From the NCBI GenBank assembly GCA_027574665.1, contig CM050658.1, positions 24,068,317 through 24,132,316 of the forward strand: a stretch of DNA of 64,000 nt, read 5' to 3'. The DNA is from Rhynochetos jubatus. Lineage: Eukaryota; Chordata; Aves; Eurypygiformes; Rhynochetidae. Both the position numbers and the translations under genes were made by a program. The notes beneath the pieces were generated by a model. The model had not been told where the DNA came from and ran no database searches. It saw nothing but the letters and a program-made list of their open reading frames with translations. Below are positions 9,132 through 23,200 of the stretch, one piece after another (positions within the stretch are counted from its first letter, which is position 1; every line of letters begins with the position of its first letter).

Positions 9132-12100
9132 TTATAAAGCTGGTCTTGTTTTCTTTTAATTAACAGTACATATTAAGAGCTGGAATTCATTGATGTCAAG
9201 GTTAGTTATTAAAAAGTTTGTGTTGAGTTTTTAAAAAATTGCACTGGAAACAGCTAGAATGAGATCTTTTTCCTAGGAATCTAAGGTTTCTTTCTGTCCA
9301 TGCAGATTTCAAATGAATTCAGAGACGTTCTTTAAAGTCAAACAGCATGAACACTTCCCTGTCCCTGCCCCGCACCCCTGCCCCGCCCCCCCCCATCAAA
9401 ACTAACCAAAAGGGAGGGAAAAAAAGTTTCTTGCATAGACAAATATGAAAAACTCTCTCTCCAAGTTCTAGAAAAATGTTTTATTTTAAACTTAGGTAAT
9501 ATGATGCACTGAAAGGCCGGTGAGAAAGATGGGAGATTTTAGCAAAGTAGAATATTTTTCTCATTGACTGCTTAGGCCGGCACTATTCTGAGTGGAAATG
9601 GACTTCTGGGATCTGTCAGTGTCCTGTACTCTCTGGAAATGTATTCTGACTGTGTTCTGGTAGTATGTTCAGGCTGGTCTTTCGCAGAAAGTGTAACTGA
9701 GGATCAGTTCCAGTTGACGCTGATACTTTATATGATGGTTTGGTTAGAAAGGTTACTCGCTGGCTTGTGTCAGGAATGCATATACAGGTAATACAGCTGA
9801 ATGTTTGAAAATAACTAAAAGGAAATTCATCTATGTAAAAGAAAATAAGGAAGAAAATCCCAAAATAATAGTAGCAAAACCTTAACCAAATTTTTAAGCT
9901 TACAAAATGAACACGTCTCCTGTCACATGTGTTTATAAAACCCAAGTACTTTTTTTGTAATAGCCCCCCCCCCTCCAAGACCTATGACATTGAATTTTTT
10001 ATCAGGTAGTGCACTAGCATCCTTGAAGTTAATTCCATTTTTTTTCATGGGGTTTAACCAAGCTAAGATTTTACCTACCAGATCTTAACACAAAAATTGT
10101 AGTCCTTATCCAAAAGAAAGGTACTTTCTTTACAAAGTAGGAAGACAAAATTCTTTGGAACAAGAACTGAAGAAATAATATGTAAGGGCAGTTTTACTTT
10201 TCCTTACTTGTATATTATGCATGCTGCTCCTACAAGTTTCCCTACACTCTCCATGTACACTCATATAAAATGTTTTTCTTGCAACAGCGGGGTAAAATAC
10301 AACAGCAAGCGAGTACACTAAAAACTAATTTAATTCTTTAATTCTTTTTAACAGTACCACCTAGAAGTAAAAATCAAGGTAGTAACAGTGGAGTTGCTCC
10401 AGCAGTATGAGAGGCAAGCTAAAGATGTTTTATTTAGCAATATGTGGATGTTTATTTGTACTTGATAAGAACATGCTTCTGCCTGTTTATGTGTGGTATG
10501 AGACTCTTTCAGAATCTCATCTACGGGTCTCTGCATACTTCTACATTACCTGAGATGTCTTATTCTCCTGGTAAATCTTCACTTGTCAGATATGAAGCTA
10601 GTTGGAGACTATTACTGTAGTAGATGAGGCATTGAGCCTGTCCAAACAAGCATACCTCCTGTCCTTGGTACGCCACACTACCTCAGCAGATGCTTGGAAA
10701 AGCTGAAGCTGGCTTCCTTCCTATTAGAAAGAGGAAAGACATCTGGTTTGCTATTGGCCTTCATATGTCTCATTTTATTAATACCTAATACAGAAGTGGC
10801 CAAAAATCGAAGTTTACTTAATTAATGCAGATGCTAAACCCAGAATAGTTCCTGTGTTGCACCTAAAGCTTTCAATCTGCGGTCACCTCTGGGTGGAAGT
10901 ACGGCCACTCTTTAACCATGTGCAATAGCGTTACACAGCGGCTTAGGCGTAGGCTGAAAGGGATGCCACTTGTACTAAAGTTGCTGGGAGGATTTTTGTT
11001 AGTACGAACTGACCCAGAGGCTGAAATGTATGACAGGGCCAAGTAACCCCAGTACAGATGGTGGCAGAAGCGTGGGCTTGTTCTGCAGTCCATTGACAAT
11101 CTATACATGAAGACCTTACCTGCAGAGGGTTTGCACCCATGTGCCTCAGAGCACTGCGTGACATCCAACCTTGGGTAGGTTTCCCACAGGGAATGCTGGG
11201 TTTGGGATGTTGTCCAACAAGGCTGAGGCTGATAGAGTGGAGCAATGGCGGAAGCTGCATTTAGGAACCATGCTGTTGTACTGAGTTAGAGTTTGCGTCC
11301 TGTAGTGAAATTTTTCCTGGCAATAAAGTGCACTTTGGATAGCCCACATGCCCGTGAGCAGGCATGAAGGCCACAGTGTTTAATGGAAATCTTGGTGCTT
11401 TGGAGTACATACAGCCTTCACTCATTTGCAAGTGTCTGGCCTTGTCTAGAGAGATAATACTGTTGCCTCAAGCTGGTGAGCTCAACCAAAACCATGGATG
11501 TGAACCCTTTGGAGGTTAAAGGGAGGTGTGAAGAAGGCAGTGCGGTGCCTATTTTTATTCAATGGTCTGCATAAAGTTCTAATTTGCTGTAAACCTCACA
11601 GTCAGAATGAAATTTTGCAGTGCAGTGGCACCTCACAGTGGTGCCGAATATTACTGTATTAGAACAAGAGGAAAGAGAGATGAAAAAAAAAAAAAAGGAA
11701 GATAAGAAAAGGGCTCCCCATGAGTTTAAAGTGGTACTCTGGCTTGTGTTGGATCCCTGTCTGGTAAGCTTAGAGTACTCTGCTCCACCTGAAGGATCAA
11801 AAGTGTCCTCAAGACCTTAAATAGATGACTCGGAAATACTTGAAATGTGTTTTATTTTATGGTAAGTTTAATGTTTCTAATCTTGGTGCAATTTACAGTT
11901 ACAATAAATATCACAAAAAATTAATGTGGCCACTTCAAATACAGAGGAAAGACAAAGTGTAATCTGAGAAAATTTTATCAACATGTAATTTCCTTAACAA
12001 AAACATCAATGTATCATTTCAGCATGCTGAGAAATATTTATCTTTTGGGACAGCAAAATCATTTGCAGAACTTTTTAACTGCTAAATAAATATTTTACTG

Positions 12101-12418
12101 GCAACTTCAGAGGCATCATAAATGCAGTCAATATAAACAAAGCAATGTGGAAACCAGCTCCAACCTCAATTCAAATGACAGTTGGCTAGTTCATGGCAAC
12201 ACAGGACTCTGGGATGCATTTGGCTGAGCCTCAGCATTTGGAAAGATCTGATTTCTTCCTGGTATTATAAGCAAGTTTGCTTAGTTTATTTGGAAGTTCT
12301 GGCAGTGTAAGCTGCAGCAAGCTTTTTACAAGTGATGTAACTAGTTAGCATTAAGCTGAAAAATGTCTTTTAATGGTTAATATTCTTAAAAAAGTGAATC
12401 CAGCACTTATGAAAAACA

Positions 12419-12475
12419 GGGGATTTGCAGTTGGAGGGAGAAGTTGCAGGGATTTGCAGTGGGAGGCAGAGGTTG
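12419..12475. repeat. Two-copy tandem duplication (~29-nt unit)
   Basis: A GGGATTTGCAGT..GGAGG..AG.GTTG unit occurs twice in tandem with a few differences. It is a local duplication of no evident function. Confidence 0.6.
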
Positions 12476-15400
12476 TCTGCTTGGCTACGGAGCAAGAACA
12501 TCAAGGCTTGAACTTCCTCGTGGGCCCTGGCCAATGTTTTTCACCTCTGACCATGCTGTTCCGATGTCCGTGTTATCCATGTTCTCTGGCTGCCCAAGTG
12601 AAACAGCACTTTTAAAGATGGTTTAAAAAAGTTGCATCTGTCTACTGGTAGGAGAGTGGAAACTTATTCCATAGAGCAGTTGAAGAATTAGTTATTCCTC
12701 ACCAGGACTATTGTTACTGTCTTTATTCCCAAGGGTAACACCAGAACTGAGACTCTCTTTCTTTTTTGCATTGTTCTTACTTAGCACGTGCCATCTTTAA
12801 AGTGGTATTTTTTCCCCTAAGCTGGATGGTAATTGTCTATTTGTCAGTGCAGCTGCTCATTTTGATTTGTGTGCTATTATTTGTGTCTAATATTTTGCTG
12901 GTTCCACAAATATGGTCTGGCATCATGCTTCATTGAATATTTATTGAAAAGTGTTTGAAATATTTCAAGGGATATAAACATGTAGATGATTATGCATATT
13001 ACATATAAATGTAATTTTTAATGAATTTCTGTTAACAGTCATTAGCTTCAGTGCTTTATTAGTTTCGGTGGTTTTTTTTCCATCATTCAAATGTCTCTGT
13101 TAAGACTTTTCGGGTGGTAATAATTGGATGTCCTTCTTCTGAGCTTAGAAGTTACTTGCTAAAACTGTTGTCTTTGTCTTTTTAATTTGGTCTCTCAGAT
13201 TTGTTATACCTGTTTACAAAAGATTCACAGCTCCCAGAGGTTAATTGAATTTTTTTTTAATAACTTAATAAGGTGGTTTAGGAAATGTGAATAAATGAAA
13301 ATTAGGTAATCTGATGTATCCTCAACCCATCTAAATACAAGAAATTTAGTGATTGGACTTCTAACAATACCTCAAGGGTTTTGTTATCTAAAAGATTCTT
13401 AACACATTCACCCCCTACTTCTGGGGCCATCTTTTAGTGTATGGAGCAGGAACAGCAGCAAAAGGAACAGGATTTGCAAGGACAAGGTAGTCAGTTCACA
13501 GTGAGGTTTGGACTTTGTCACACGACAACAACAAGGTAGAGTTCTTTAAAATTTAAACCTTATCAGTAGAAAATCAGAGAGGAGAGAGTGTAAGAATTTG
13601 GTAAAGCAGTGCTTCCAGACCATCAGTGTTGGTCTGGCATGGATTATTAGTGACTGGTTGAAAATTGTTGTGAAACGAGTGTTCTCGGCTTAGCTGTCCT
13701 AATTCACACATCTAACAAAAGTCCATGTGGGTCTAGGTGGAAACTTGTTAGCATCTCTTTTGGAAAGGATGAGGGTGGAAGCTGCTCGATCAGCTGCAGC
13801 TGGGCATTGAAGACTTAGATAAGGCACATTGGCTGAGAGGTGTCAAGAAAGTTGTACTGCTGCTGCCCTTATTTCATCAGGAAGTAGAGGACTTCAGTCT
13901 CTTCTACATCTTCACCTCTTCTACAGTTTGTCATGGCATTTGATGCATGGATTACTCCTCCATCCAAGGACATGGACCTTCCCTATATTATCCATCTATC
14001 TGCTCTGTATTACATGTCAGAGTTCACTAACCTTGATTTTAAAAATAAAGCTGTAGCCTTTCCTACTAAGGAGAGGGAAATGAAGAGGATTAATAAACCC
14101 CTCTTGCCCTTCAAGAATGAGTGCAGACCTCAGCCCCCAGAAGACGAGGGTTTTGGGCTGGCTAGCTGGCAAATGGAAAACAAAACACGTGTGTGGGAGA
14201 GATGTGCTGCTATCTACATGTGTGCTGCTGCTGAGCCATCTGCAGTCCACCTGTTAATTGCTTTAATCAGGATGAGTTTGGGAATAAAACATCTTAGAGT
14301 AAGCTGATAGTCATGAGGTAGGGAGGTGCAAGACTAAGCTAGAACCAAATTTTAATTATCCAGGAAGTCACCAGCTTTAACTGCTCTGAATATATTTCTC
14401 TGTAAACAGAGAAGCTTTCTCTCTCCCACGCTCATTGACTAGAATATCATGGAGTCAGAGGGAACTGGCTGGTAACAGCAAGGCACAGCTTGTGAGTGGC
14501 AGTGGTGAAGACCATCCAGTTGAACATAAGATGTGGAAATCAGCTATATTGTGAGTGTTCAGCAGGCTAGGAATGGGGGTTGTGCCTCTTTTGCCTCTGT
14601 GACTCCATTTATGTCTGTGTATGCATACATGTATACTATATTAATGGAGAACACGTTTGCTTGCCATCTGAGCAAATGAGTAGAGTTTTGAGAGCTGTGA
14701 GTGAGGTGGCATAACTTTACCTTGTGTATTGGACACAACTCAATTTAGTACATGAAGTGTTAAATGCCTATCACAGACTCTTGTGATTTAGATTTTTTTA
14801 TTTAGTAGTATATTTAAAGGATAAAAACCTTCTCTGTCTTTTAGGAACACACTTACTTATGAGGGGAGCAGTTTCCCCCAGCGTTTGAAGCATGATTAAA
14901 AACATCAGAGGAATGCTGTATCATACAGGGAAAGATGAACGTAAGTTTATTTCACTTACAGTGCATCTTTCAGATTTGACTGGGAAACACATTCTTGTAC
15001 TCACAATTGGGTATAAAAACAGAGGCAAAAGTTTATTCAGCCCCAAAATCCATTTAAATAGTGTATGTTGCTAGGGTTTCTTGGTAGTAATAGCAATTTA
15101 ATCCTTGCTTAAAAGGATTTTTTTTTTTTTGATTAATTGAGCATACAGGAAGAAACTGAAAATACAGTTCATCACAGAAGAAACAGCTATTTTTAGGCAT
15201 TTGCTTAAATTTTAGGTTGCTTTGTTCCTGTTAAATCTCAGTCTTTGGCAAAAATCCCATTTTAAAAGCACACTCTAAAGTTCTGGGCCTTCAGCAGGGC
15301 TAAGGATTATAAACATGCTTAAAGGTTCAGCTGACTAAGTTTTCAAAGCAGTTTTTACAAAACTGGGCCCACCAGTGGCTGGTAGAAGATGACTGAACTT

Positions 15401-15734
15401 TTTGCCTGGCAGGATTTAGGATGAGATTTAGAGCTAGCCCTGCCTTATTAAAGAATCATTGGGTAATATGTGCGACTGAGGCCAAATGAAAACTGCCATA
15501 TAGGAGATTCTGATAATTGTACCTGACTGAATGCTTTTCTTATTGTTTCAGATATTTTGAGAGCTAACGTTTATTGTAACTACTGGGAAAGTTACATTTA
15601 TTTTCTTTAAGAAATGGTATTTGCATGTCTTAACAGCTGGAGTTTCAACTGTTCTTTACATTTCATACTATCTTTATTCGGTAGGACTATAAAATAGGTA
15701 CAGAAAATGAGATACACAGGTTAGCTAATGTAAA

Positions 15735-15770
15735 TAATAATAATATTATTATTAATAATAATTATTATTA
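15735..15770. repeat. AAT/ATT trinucleotide repeat forming two adjacent perfect palindromes
   Basis: Positions 15,735-15,754 form a perfect 20-nt palindrome of TAA/TTA triplets. Positions 15,753-15,770 form a second, 18-nt one. The repeat switches phase from AAT to ATT and back, so either half can fold into a hairpin or cruciform. Confidence 0.85.
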
Positions 15771-16434
15771 CCTAAACATCTGTCTGCAGCTTCTGGGAAT
15801 TAGACTGACAAGACTCCACATATTTTTCCCTTGAAACAGACTATTTGCAAAATTGGAGAAATCGGTGAATAATTTGCATAACTTAAAAATGCTGGGTCTG
15901 TTTACTACCTAAATCTGGGGAATTTAAATAGGATGTTTTTGGCATAAATATTGTGTTGATCTAGGTAATTTTTTTGCCTTTTTTCTTCAATCTTTCATTA
16001 TATATAGGTTGATACCTGTTAACTGCAGCTCCCCACAAATAATGGTGTTTGTATTGTTGTTTTGCTAAGCAGGGATCTTAGTTTTTATGTAGCAGGAAAA
16101 GAGCAGTGCTGGCATCAGTCAGGGAAGTGTGCTCATATCTAAACACAGCTTAACTGAGTTTCAGCTAAATTTAAGGTTAATTGGCAGTGTAGTCTGAAGT
16201 GAAATGTGGACTAGGGGAAGGTAGTTTTAAACAAGGTCTTGTCTAGCTACGAGAGTGGACTCATTTAAGAAGTTAAAGGATTAAATGGTAAATGGTGAAG
16301 AACTCTGCCATGACGGGTAGGTTGCTTCTAGTAGTCAAGGAGACCTGCTGTCTTCCACATGGATGGGTTGGGAAACTTGTTAGAGATGGTTGTGTAAATG
16401 GTGCTTCTGGGTGTTTTAGAGACTGCCTGAAATG

Positions 16435-16468
16435 AATCATAGAATGGTTTGGGGTTGGAAATGGACCA
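16435..16468 (-). mobile_element. Short CR1 LINE 3'-end remnant
   Basis: The segment reads AATCATAGAATGGTTT followed by GGGGTTGGAAATGGACC. This is the reverse complement of the characteristic CR1 3' terminus (CCTTCCAACC...TTCTATGATT). Only about 35 bp is recognisable, so this is a minus-orientation, extremely 5'-truncated or decayed copy. Confidence 0.55.
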
Positions 16469-19400
16469 AGTCTGGGCTGTTTTCATTATCAAGACAAAAT
16501 TTTCTGAAATGAACCATGGGAATGGTGGAGCTGAAGATAAAAGCCATGGAGCTGCATGGACTGAGCAGAGCATATGCAGCTGTGTCAGGGACCTGGATGT
16601 AGCGAGGTCTCTTGTTTGCTAACTAGAATGTACAATTTGGATGCATCTTTTCTTTCAAGCTCCTCGTTTATGCAGAAGAAATGGGCCTTTATCTTCTTAG
16701 CAAAGTTTTATGTTGCTGTTAATATTTTAAGGACCACCACTCTAAAACCAAAGAATTAAGGAATTGAAAGTATGGGGCACTCGTCTGAGATTTTTATGTA
16801 GTCTCTAGACAAGCCTGGTTTTGGGATATGGCAACAAGCAATTTGTCAGTAGTTTGAGTTTCTTATAAAATTCCTATTTGCTGCAAGGAAAATTGCTGAT
16901 TTCTGATTTTTTTGATCTGTTTTCTGAGGAAACCACGCTTCATTAGGGTATCGACCAGTTTGAGGGCTTTTTAGTATGTGTGTATGGTAGAATTAAGAAG
17001 GAAGGGGTTTTGTTTTCCCTCTTGTTTCCTCAAACCTCCAATATATCTCTCCATTTGTAGCCAGAGATCACGTTCAAGACAATGTCTTTATGTGTCAGGG
17101 ACTGAATTTCTCAATGGCATGACTTTGGTATATGGTACCCAATTATATTTCCTGTTGGTTGTAAAATGGTCAATCTCAGCTCAAAATGAGGAGTCAAGCC
17201 TCCAGGAGTCATGAATGTGTCTTGAAAAAAATCACAGAGGTTAATGACACAGTAATTGTTTTGCTTATGATTTTTAAGTTGTTTGGAAAGTGTTTTTTAA
17301 AGCCTGTCTCTACTCTTACTATTCACGCTGTACCACTGAGGGTTAGAAACTTAAATGGTCAACTCTGTTTTATATGTAACTAAGAAAAAACTCTCCAACC
17401 TAATTACCATGAGACTCAAGGTAAAAGATAACAGGCAATATTGTGACAATCTTTGGAGATAAGAAAACTTTCTAGTTCATCTGTGGCCATGTTAGAAATT
17501 ATAATATGAAAAAGAGTGATTCGTCAAATTTACAAACATTTCCATTGTTGTATAGCATGACAGACATGCCCTCTCCTTGATTTCGCTTTAAAAATATGTC
17601 CATTTCTCTGGCACTAAATTATTTTTTGGCTTTCAACTCATTGCCATTTTCAGATGCAGCCTATTGTTTTATCTGTGCTAAGAGGGAGCATTGGAGAATT
17701 CTTTTGTGTCCAAGTTCATGAATCTTTCTTTTCTGAAATCTGCTTAATAAAGATAGTAATATGTAGCTTGTGGGAATATTACAATGTTTTCTCTGATGAA
17801 CAGGTGTAAAATGCTCTGGGGCTTGTAGGTAGGAAGCCCTTCAAAGGTTTATGGTGGGTTTCAAAGTGGTGCTTGGTACTCGTGTGGCAGACAGCATCAA
17901 AAGTAAAGCTGCCCTGAGTACTTCTGAAATTCTCATCATAAAATGCCCAGTAAGTTACTTTTAAATGTATGGTAGAAATCTAACATTGTACCCACATCAA
18001 TAAATTTGCAGAATAGAGTGGGATTAATTTATGGTCCATTTTGCTGCACAAATAATCAGTTTTTATTAAAGAAATATTGCTACCTGCACCCATATCATGC
18101 TCTAAAGAGTACAAAAGTAGAAGGCTATCTGCTTATGGGTCAGTTTGTGCAAGTATTAAAGTGTCTTTTCTGTCTTGAAGGGTTGGTTACCACATCATGT
18201 TTTCTGGCTGATATATTCCAACCCTTACACTTTAAACAATGTATTTATCGGCTCTTTATTAAATATACAAAACAAGACCGCACTCGCCAAAGTCTGTCAC
18301 AGCCCATTTTGTTGTCACTGTGCATTTTGCTGTATGCTGAAGAATGAGAGCCCAAGCCACAAAGTCAGCTCATTTTAGCCTCAATGGCTTTTTAAAAAGC
18401 TTGCAGCTTAAAAGAATACATTATTAAGGTATCCAGACTTGTCAAAATTAATAATTAATATTACATTTATGTTCCCCACACATACACAGAGACTTTCATT
18501 CACTTCAGTTGTTTGTATTCCAGCCAAGTGACTGTGAGTTGTAACCTACTCCCTGGCAGAGGGAGGCTGGCATGGCAGCTCGAGGTGGCTGCCGTCTGTC
18601 TTCCTAGCATGCATATGTTATCTTACATTAGTTTTCAGATGTTACTCTATAAGTTATCTGAGTCTGTATATGATCTGGTGGTCTATTAATAATAATTAGA
18701 ATAGGAAATTTTAAGAAGGAGGGGGAAAAATATCTTTATATGTTTATTTTTAAGATCCTGGAGGAATTTGCTTCTTGGGATAAGGAAGAAACTTAACAGG
18801 TGATTATGAATGTTATTCAGACTTGTTTTAAGAATAAATTGGACTGATCTAGTCAAATATCAGGTGAAATATGAAAATTTGTCATCTGTTGAAAGCGAAG
18901 ATTGCAGAGAACATGTCCTACTACAGCTGTGTCTCTAAGGCCAGTGCTCAGAGAGAGCAGAGCGTGAAATGTACACTTCATCCAATAACTTTGATTTTCT
19001 TTACAGTGTAGGGATCTTCAGGAGGAATAAATACAAGAATTTCAGTGAAGATTACCAAGACGGCAGAAGAATTGCTATAGATAACACATACACACTCCCA
19101 AAACTAAAGGGAAAAAACCCCCAAAACAAACCCCAAAAAAGCCCCACCCAAACTCAAGGGTAGTTAAGTTTTTGTATCAGCATGGTATTTAACACCAAAC
19201 TGGTAGGATTAACAGTTCGTGAAATATTCACAGTGTGTTCTGTGTACATTACTTAGTGCAACAGTACTCTGCTCAGCTCTTGTGTTCATGATGAGATATA
19301 TTTTGTTGTTGTAAAGCTGGACACAGCTTTCATCAAATTTGGAAAGCATCTGAAATAGAAATCTGTTGCTCAAATCAGTCTGTATCACTTTAGAATTTAA

Positions 19401-20128
19401 TTTGGTTGATGGGTATGTCAGCACGTCCCATTGCAGGAAAAGCAATGTACCAGCACAATTGTGCAACTCTGGATTTAGCTAAATTGCGCTGAGTAGAGAG
19501 AAACCTGGGTGCCTCAAAATGATTTCTTCGAAAGGCCAGTAACATTTCTATGAAAGCATAGAGCTACTTAATGGAGCTCTTGAATGCTTTGGCAGTCAGT
19601 CAGGAGCTGATTGTTTCCAATCTCTGTCTGCAATACAGAAATTTATTCTAAGCCCACCTCTACTTTAGCTTGGTATGCAGACTTACCTGCAGTGCTCAGG
19701 GAAGAGTGAAGAGACTCATAGCAAAGATGTGTTTGTGGGGATTTCTGATGTGTTTGCAGGACCATCTACTGAACTATTCAGCTGAAATGTTTGTTCAAAT
19801 TTTGGTTGTGAGCTTTGCAGGAGTAGTAAATATTGTGGTGTTCTCACCTATTAATTTTGTGCTACAATCCCCTTTGGGATGTACTGTGGCGTTTAACTTC
19901 TGACTTCTTCCCTGCTGTGTTTTAACTCCCTCATCAGCTGTTCTGTTTCCTCTGTGTTCCCAGAAGTGGGGTGGATGGGAGCTCAGCAGGACGAGCACTA
20001 TGTGCAGGGTATTGTGCACCCAGAAAGAAGCAGAGAGGCAGAGATGGGAAACTAAGCCACCACAGAACATTGAGAGTTTGCAGTCTGAAATCTTTCACAG
20101 AGGTTGTTGCTCTCAGGTGGCATTTACA
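16469..20128. other. AT-rich non-coding stretch
   Basis: No supported gene. The 113-codon plus frame at 18,006-18,347 lies in a segment of ordinary complexity and shows no domain. An A/C-rich low-complexity patch at about 19,109-19,160 alternates A-runs and C-runs. Nothing else is recognisable. Confidence 0.5.
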
Positions 20129-20218
20129 GATTCACAGTGTTAAGGGTTGGAAGGGACCTCTAGATATCATCTGGTCCAATCTCCACGCCAGAGCAGGATC
20201 ACCTAGACTGGATCACAC
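20129..20218 (-). mobile_element. CR1 LINE 3'-end fragment
   Basis: About 90 bp reads TTCACAGTGTTAAGGGTTGG, AAGGGACCTCTAGATATCAT, CTGGTCCAAT and GCAGGATCACC. This is the reverse complement of an avian CR1 3' untranslated end. The CR1 copy ending at 52,892 shows the same elements in forward order. It is 5'-truncated, as is typical of CR1. The 134-codon plus frame that begins inside it (20,221-20,625) has no domain and is probably chance. Confidence 0.85.
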
Positions 20219-23200
20219 GTTTGTCCTTAGAGCGGTCAGTGCTGACGTATTATTTACATAGGCATTGTATTTCTGTCACTATAGAAGAACATCTTCATCT
20301 GACTAAGGACATCCTAGAAGGGTCCATTATATTAAGTCATATTTATGATGGTAACATTTCTGATGGTCCTTCTCAGTATAGCTATGTGCAAAACACTGAT
20401 GTGAAGATGCACCTGAAACTGAATGGGTGTCCAGTGAAATGCTCAAAAATTTTGTCAAATGGGGCCCCAGGTGTCAGCATAGAACATTATTTAGATTTTT
20501 TTAGATATTTTTTGGATTTCAGATTGTGGAGGGAAAAAGATAGGCCAGTTCCTGGTTTGTCATCTTTTTTTTTGTCCCCAAATTGCACAAAGATTGGCAA
20601 GTTTGACCGCAAATCACTGTTCTGAGTTTCCTCAAAGGCAGAACTCCATGGGAGGCACTCTGAAACGTCTCCACTTCTGCATGCATCATTGGCTGGGCTA
20701 CTGAAAACCTGGTCAACAGGATGTATAGAAAATAAGCAAATAAGAAATTAGATACAGTAATAGAGTTTTCTATTAAAAAAGCAGCCTTTACTGGGGACTT
20801 TAGCAGCTATTACCATCTTTATTGCTAGTTATTCACTACTGATCTTCAAGCCTGATGTTTCTCCCAATCTGTGTCTTTAAAAGTCTCCTTTAAAATGCAG
20901 CTTGTAACAGAAATCCATTGGTAATTTTACTGTAGACTTACTATACATAGTATATATTTAGTACATATATACACACATATTTTACATGTAACTACACTAT
21001 ATATTATTTATTATATTTTTTCAGTATCAGAAAAGCAAACTGTTAAATTTGACATTAGAAATATGCAATATCTGGAAGAAAAAATGGAACAGAAAAGGCA
21101 TTTCCTAATTTATTGTGGATTTTTTTTTGATTGCTCTAGAGCCTGCAAGATCAGTGTTGGATGTCAAAATGTCTGTAAGTGTTCCAGGTGAACTCTTGTT
21201 TAGATGGTAATAAAACAGAAACCCGGAAGACTGTGTTTTTAAATATAGGTTCTTTTCCCAAGTTAATCTGTCCTGCATTGACCACTTAAAAGAGGTGTTT
21301 AAGAAAAGATGTATAATTTGTCAGTTTTGTAAATTTATTTAAATCAGGTGTTTTTAGAAGCTCTTTCTTCTTTTGATGTGAAAGCTACAGCTGGTTAGAA
21401 GCAAATACACTGCATTAGCCAGCATGTGTCTGCTGCTTGATAACAGGCCAGGAACTCATCATGATGAGATAACTTAAAAAGTAAGGATCAAAATTTTTTT
21501 TTTAGCTGCTAAAATGCCATGCAGTTATGGTTATTTAATATAGTGGGAAACAGAATGATATTATTTCTGAAAATAAACACTCATTATACAGAGGTGGTAA
21601 TTTAATTTATACTATCTGTAAGGAGTAGTGTCTTCATTTGTTTCAAATGCATAGAGTGAAATAAGGCAGGGCTAAGGTGCCATTCTTATAATCAGTTTTG
21701 ACCATTAGGATGATTTTGGACTGACTCCTTTTAAGTCAGTTGGAGTCTGAGAGTTTTTGTGGTCCCTCAAAACAGTAACAGTGTCATGGTTCAGTGCATG
21801 CATGCCCAGTTTCAGAATCAGTACTTTAAGTAGCAGATTTTGTAGTATTTACAACTTTCAGGTGCCACTTCATATTTTGTTGCTCCTGGTGTTTGTCTGA
21901 AAACAGATTATATTTACATATATATGTTTTTTTGAAGGTCAAATTTACTTTCCTAACTCTGCAGCTCTCTTGCAGAAAGGCCTGTTTGATATCGTAGAGA
22001 TACACATGCACTATTTCTAGGAGGGAGTTAATAAAGGTGGAGCTGGAAAAATCATAAGATCAAATTTAAATGTAAACATATTTGCTGCCTTTTTAAATAG
22101 TATTGAGGGAAAAGGGATATAGGAAATTACAAGTTTTGGTAAAGCTGTGTCTCAGAGCAATGTTTTCTTTCCAAAGGCTTGCATAATGTGCCACTGTATT
22201 TTAAAAAGACATATCCCAAAACACTAGAAAATAATCAGGTCTTTATTAAGCAACAAGTTACTACTTTATCAAATAATGGAAGTGTGGTAGGAAAATAAGT
22301 TGGTTTTAAATGAATCACTATATAGTAGTAGGGAAGATGGGATTTCAGATGCTCTGTCAAATCATGTTCCCAAACACTAAGCCATTTCATAAAAAACCTG
22401 AAAAGCAACTAACCTTGACACACTATAATATGATACAACACAAATATTTGCTAATTTAATTCCTAATCCTCACTTTGTGTCAGTACTAGAAACACAGTAC
22501 ATTGGACACAAAATTAGAGCTCTATATGAAAAAAACAGTGAAGTAAGTCTCCATATTATTTCCACATAAAATTCAAGATGGGAGTTGCATTTTAAATGTA
22601 ATAAAATGCACCAATACCATTCATGAGTGTATTTTTGAGCTGAAAACTTATAGCACTCTTCCAAAAAAAAAAAAAAAATACTGACAAAAGCATGCTTTAA
22701 TTCAAGACGCTCGCACTCAGATGAGCTTTTGGCAGCTACTGTGCTGAACGTTTCAGTGATAACCATCAATAGCCCACAGAGGTCTATTTCTGCATAGGGA
22801 TGTTTTAAGTCAGTATCTTTTAGACAGACAAGACTTCAAGGGCATCACTGCCATCAAGACAAAAATGGTTCCTATAGGCAACCGTCTGCCTGGCAGGGGT
22901 TGGGAATGATGTGGGTTTGAGGATATGGGCAAACAAGTTGCTGGGTGAATGAAATCTGAGAAGAAGAGCAAACATGGAGCAGAACTCAAAGGACACATGA
23001 ACTTTCTCCCACCCAGGACCTGCATGGAGGGTCTGTTGTTATCTTCTGCCAGGAGCTGGGGACAGGATTTGTACCATAAAAATCTAGTCTGTAGCTATGA
23101 TTTGAGCTGGATTTGCTATCCTAGCTGGTAACTGTAGTTGGCTGATACTGTTTGAGGCAGAGTTATCATGCAAGTTATTGTGCAAGAGCTGTAATGCATT

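Larger units (their letters stand above)
9132..16434. other. AT-rich non-coding stretch with small simple repeats
   Basis: No supported gene over about 7.3 kb. It contains C-runs at about 9,386-9,394 and 9,964-9,973, an A-run at about 11,683-11,696, a duplicated ~29-nt unit at about 12,419-12,475, and an AAT/ATT palindrome at 15,735-15,770. Three overlapping minus-strand frames at 10,872-11,349 sit in slightly more GC-rich sequence. They could be a decayed coding remnant, but no family is recognisable. Confidence 0.5.

Noticed and set aside
10872-11349. Three overlapping minus-strand frames that might be a decayed gene
   Set aside because: No recognisable motif and no consistent frame; kept only as a remark in the stretch description.
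20221-20625. Plus-strand frame of 134 codons
   Set aside because: It starts at the edge of a CR1 fragment and runs into AT-rich DNA. No domain, no start context, no homology that I recognise.
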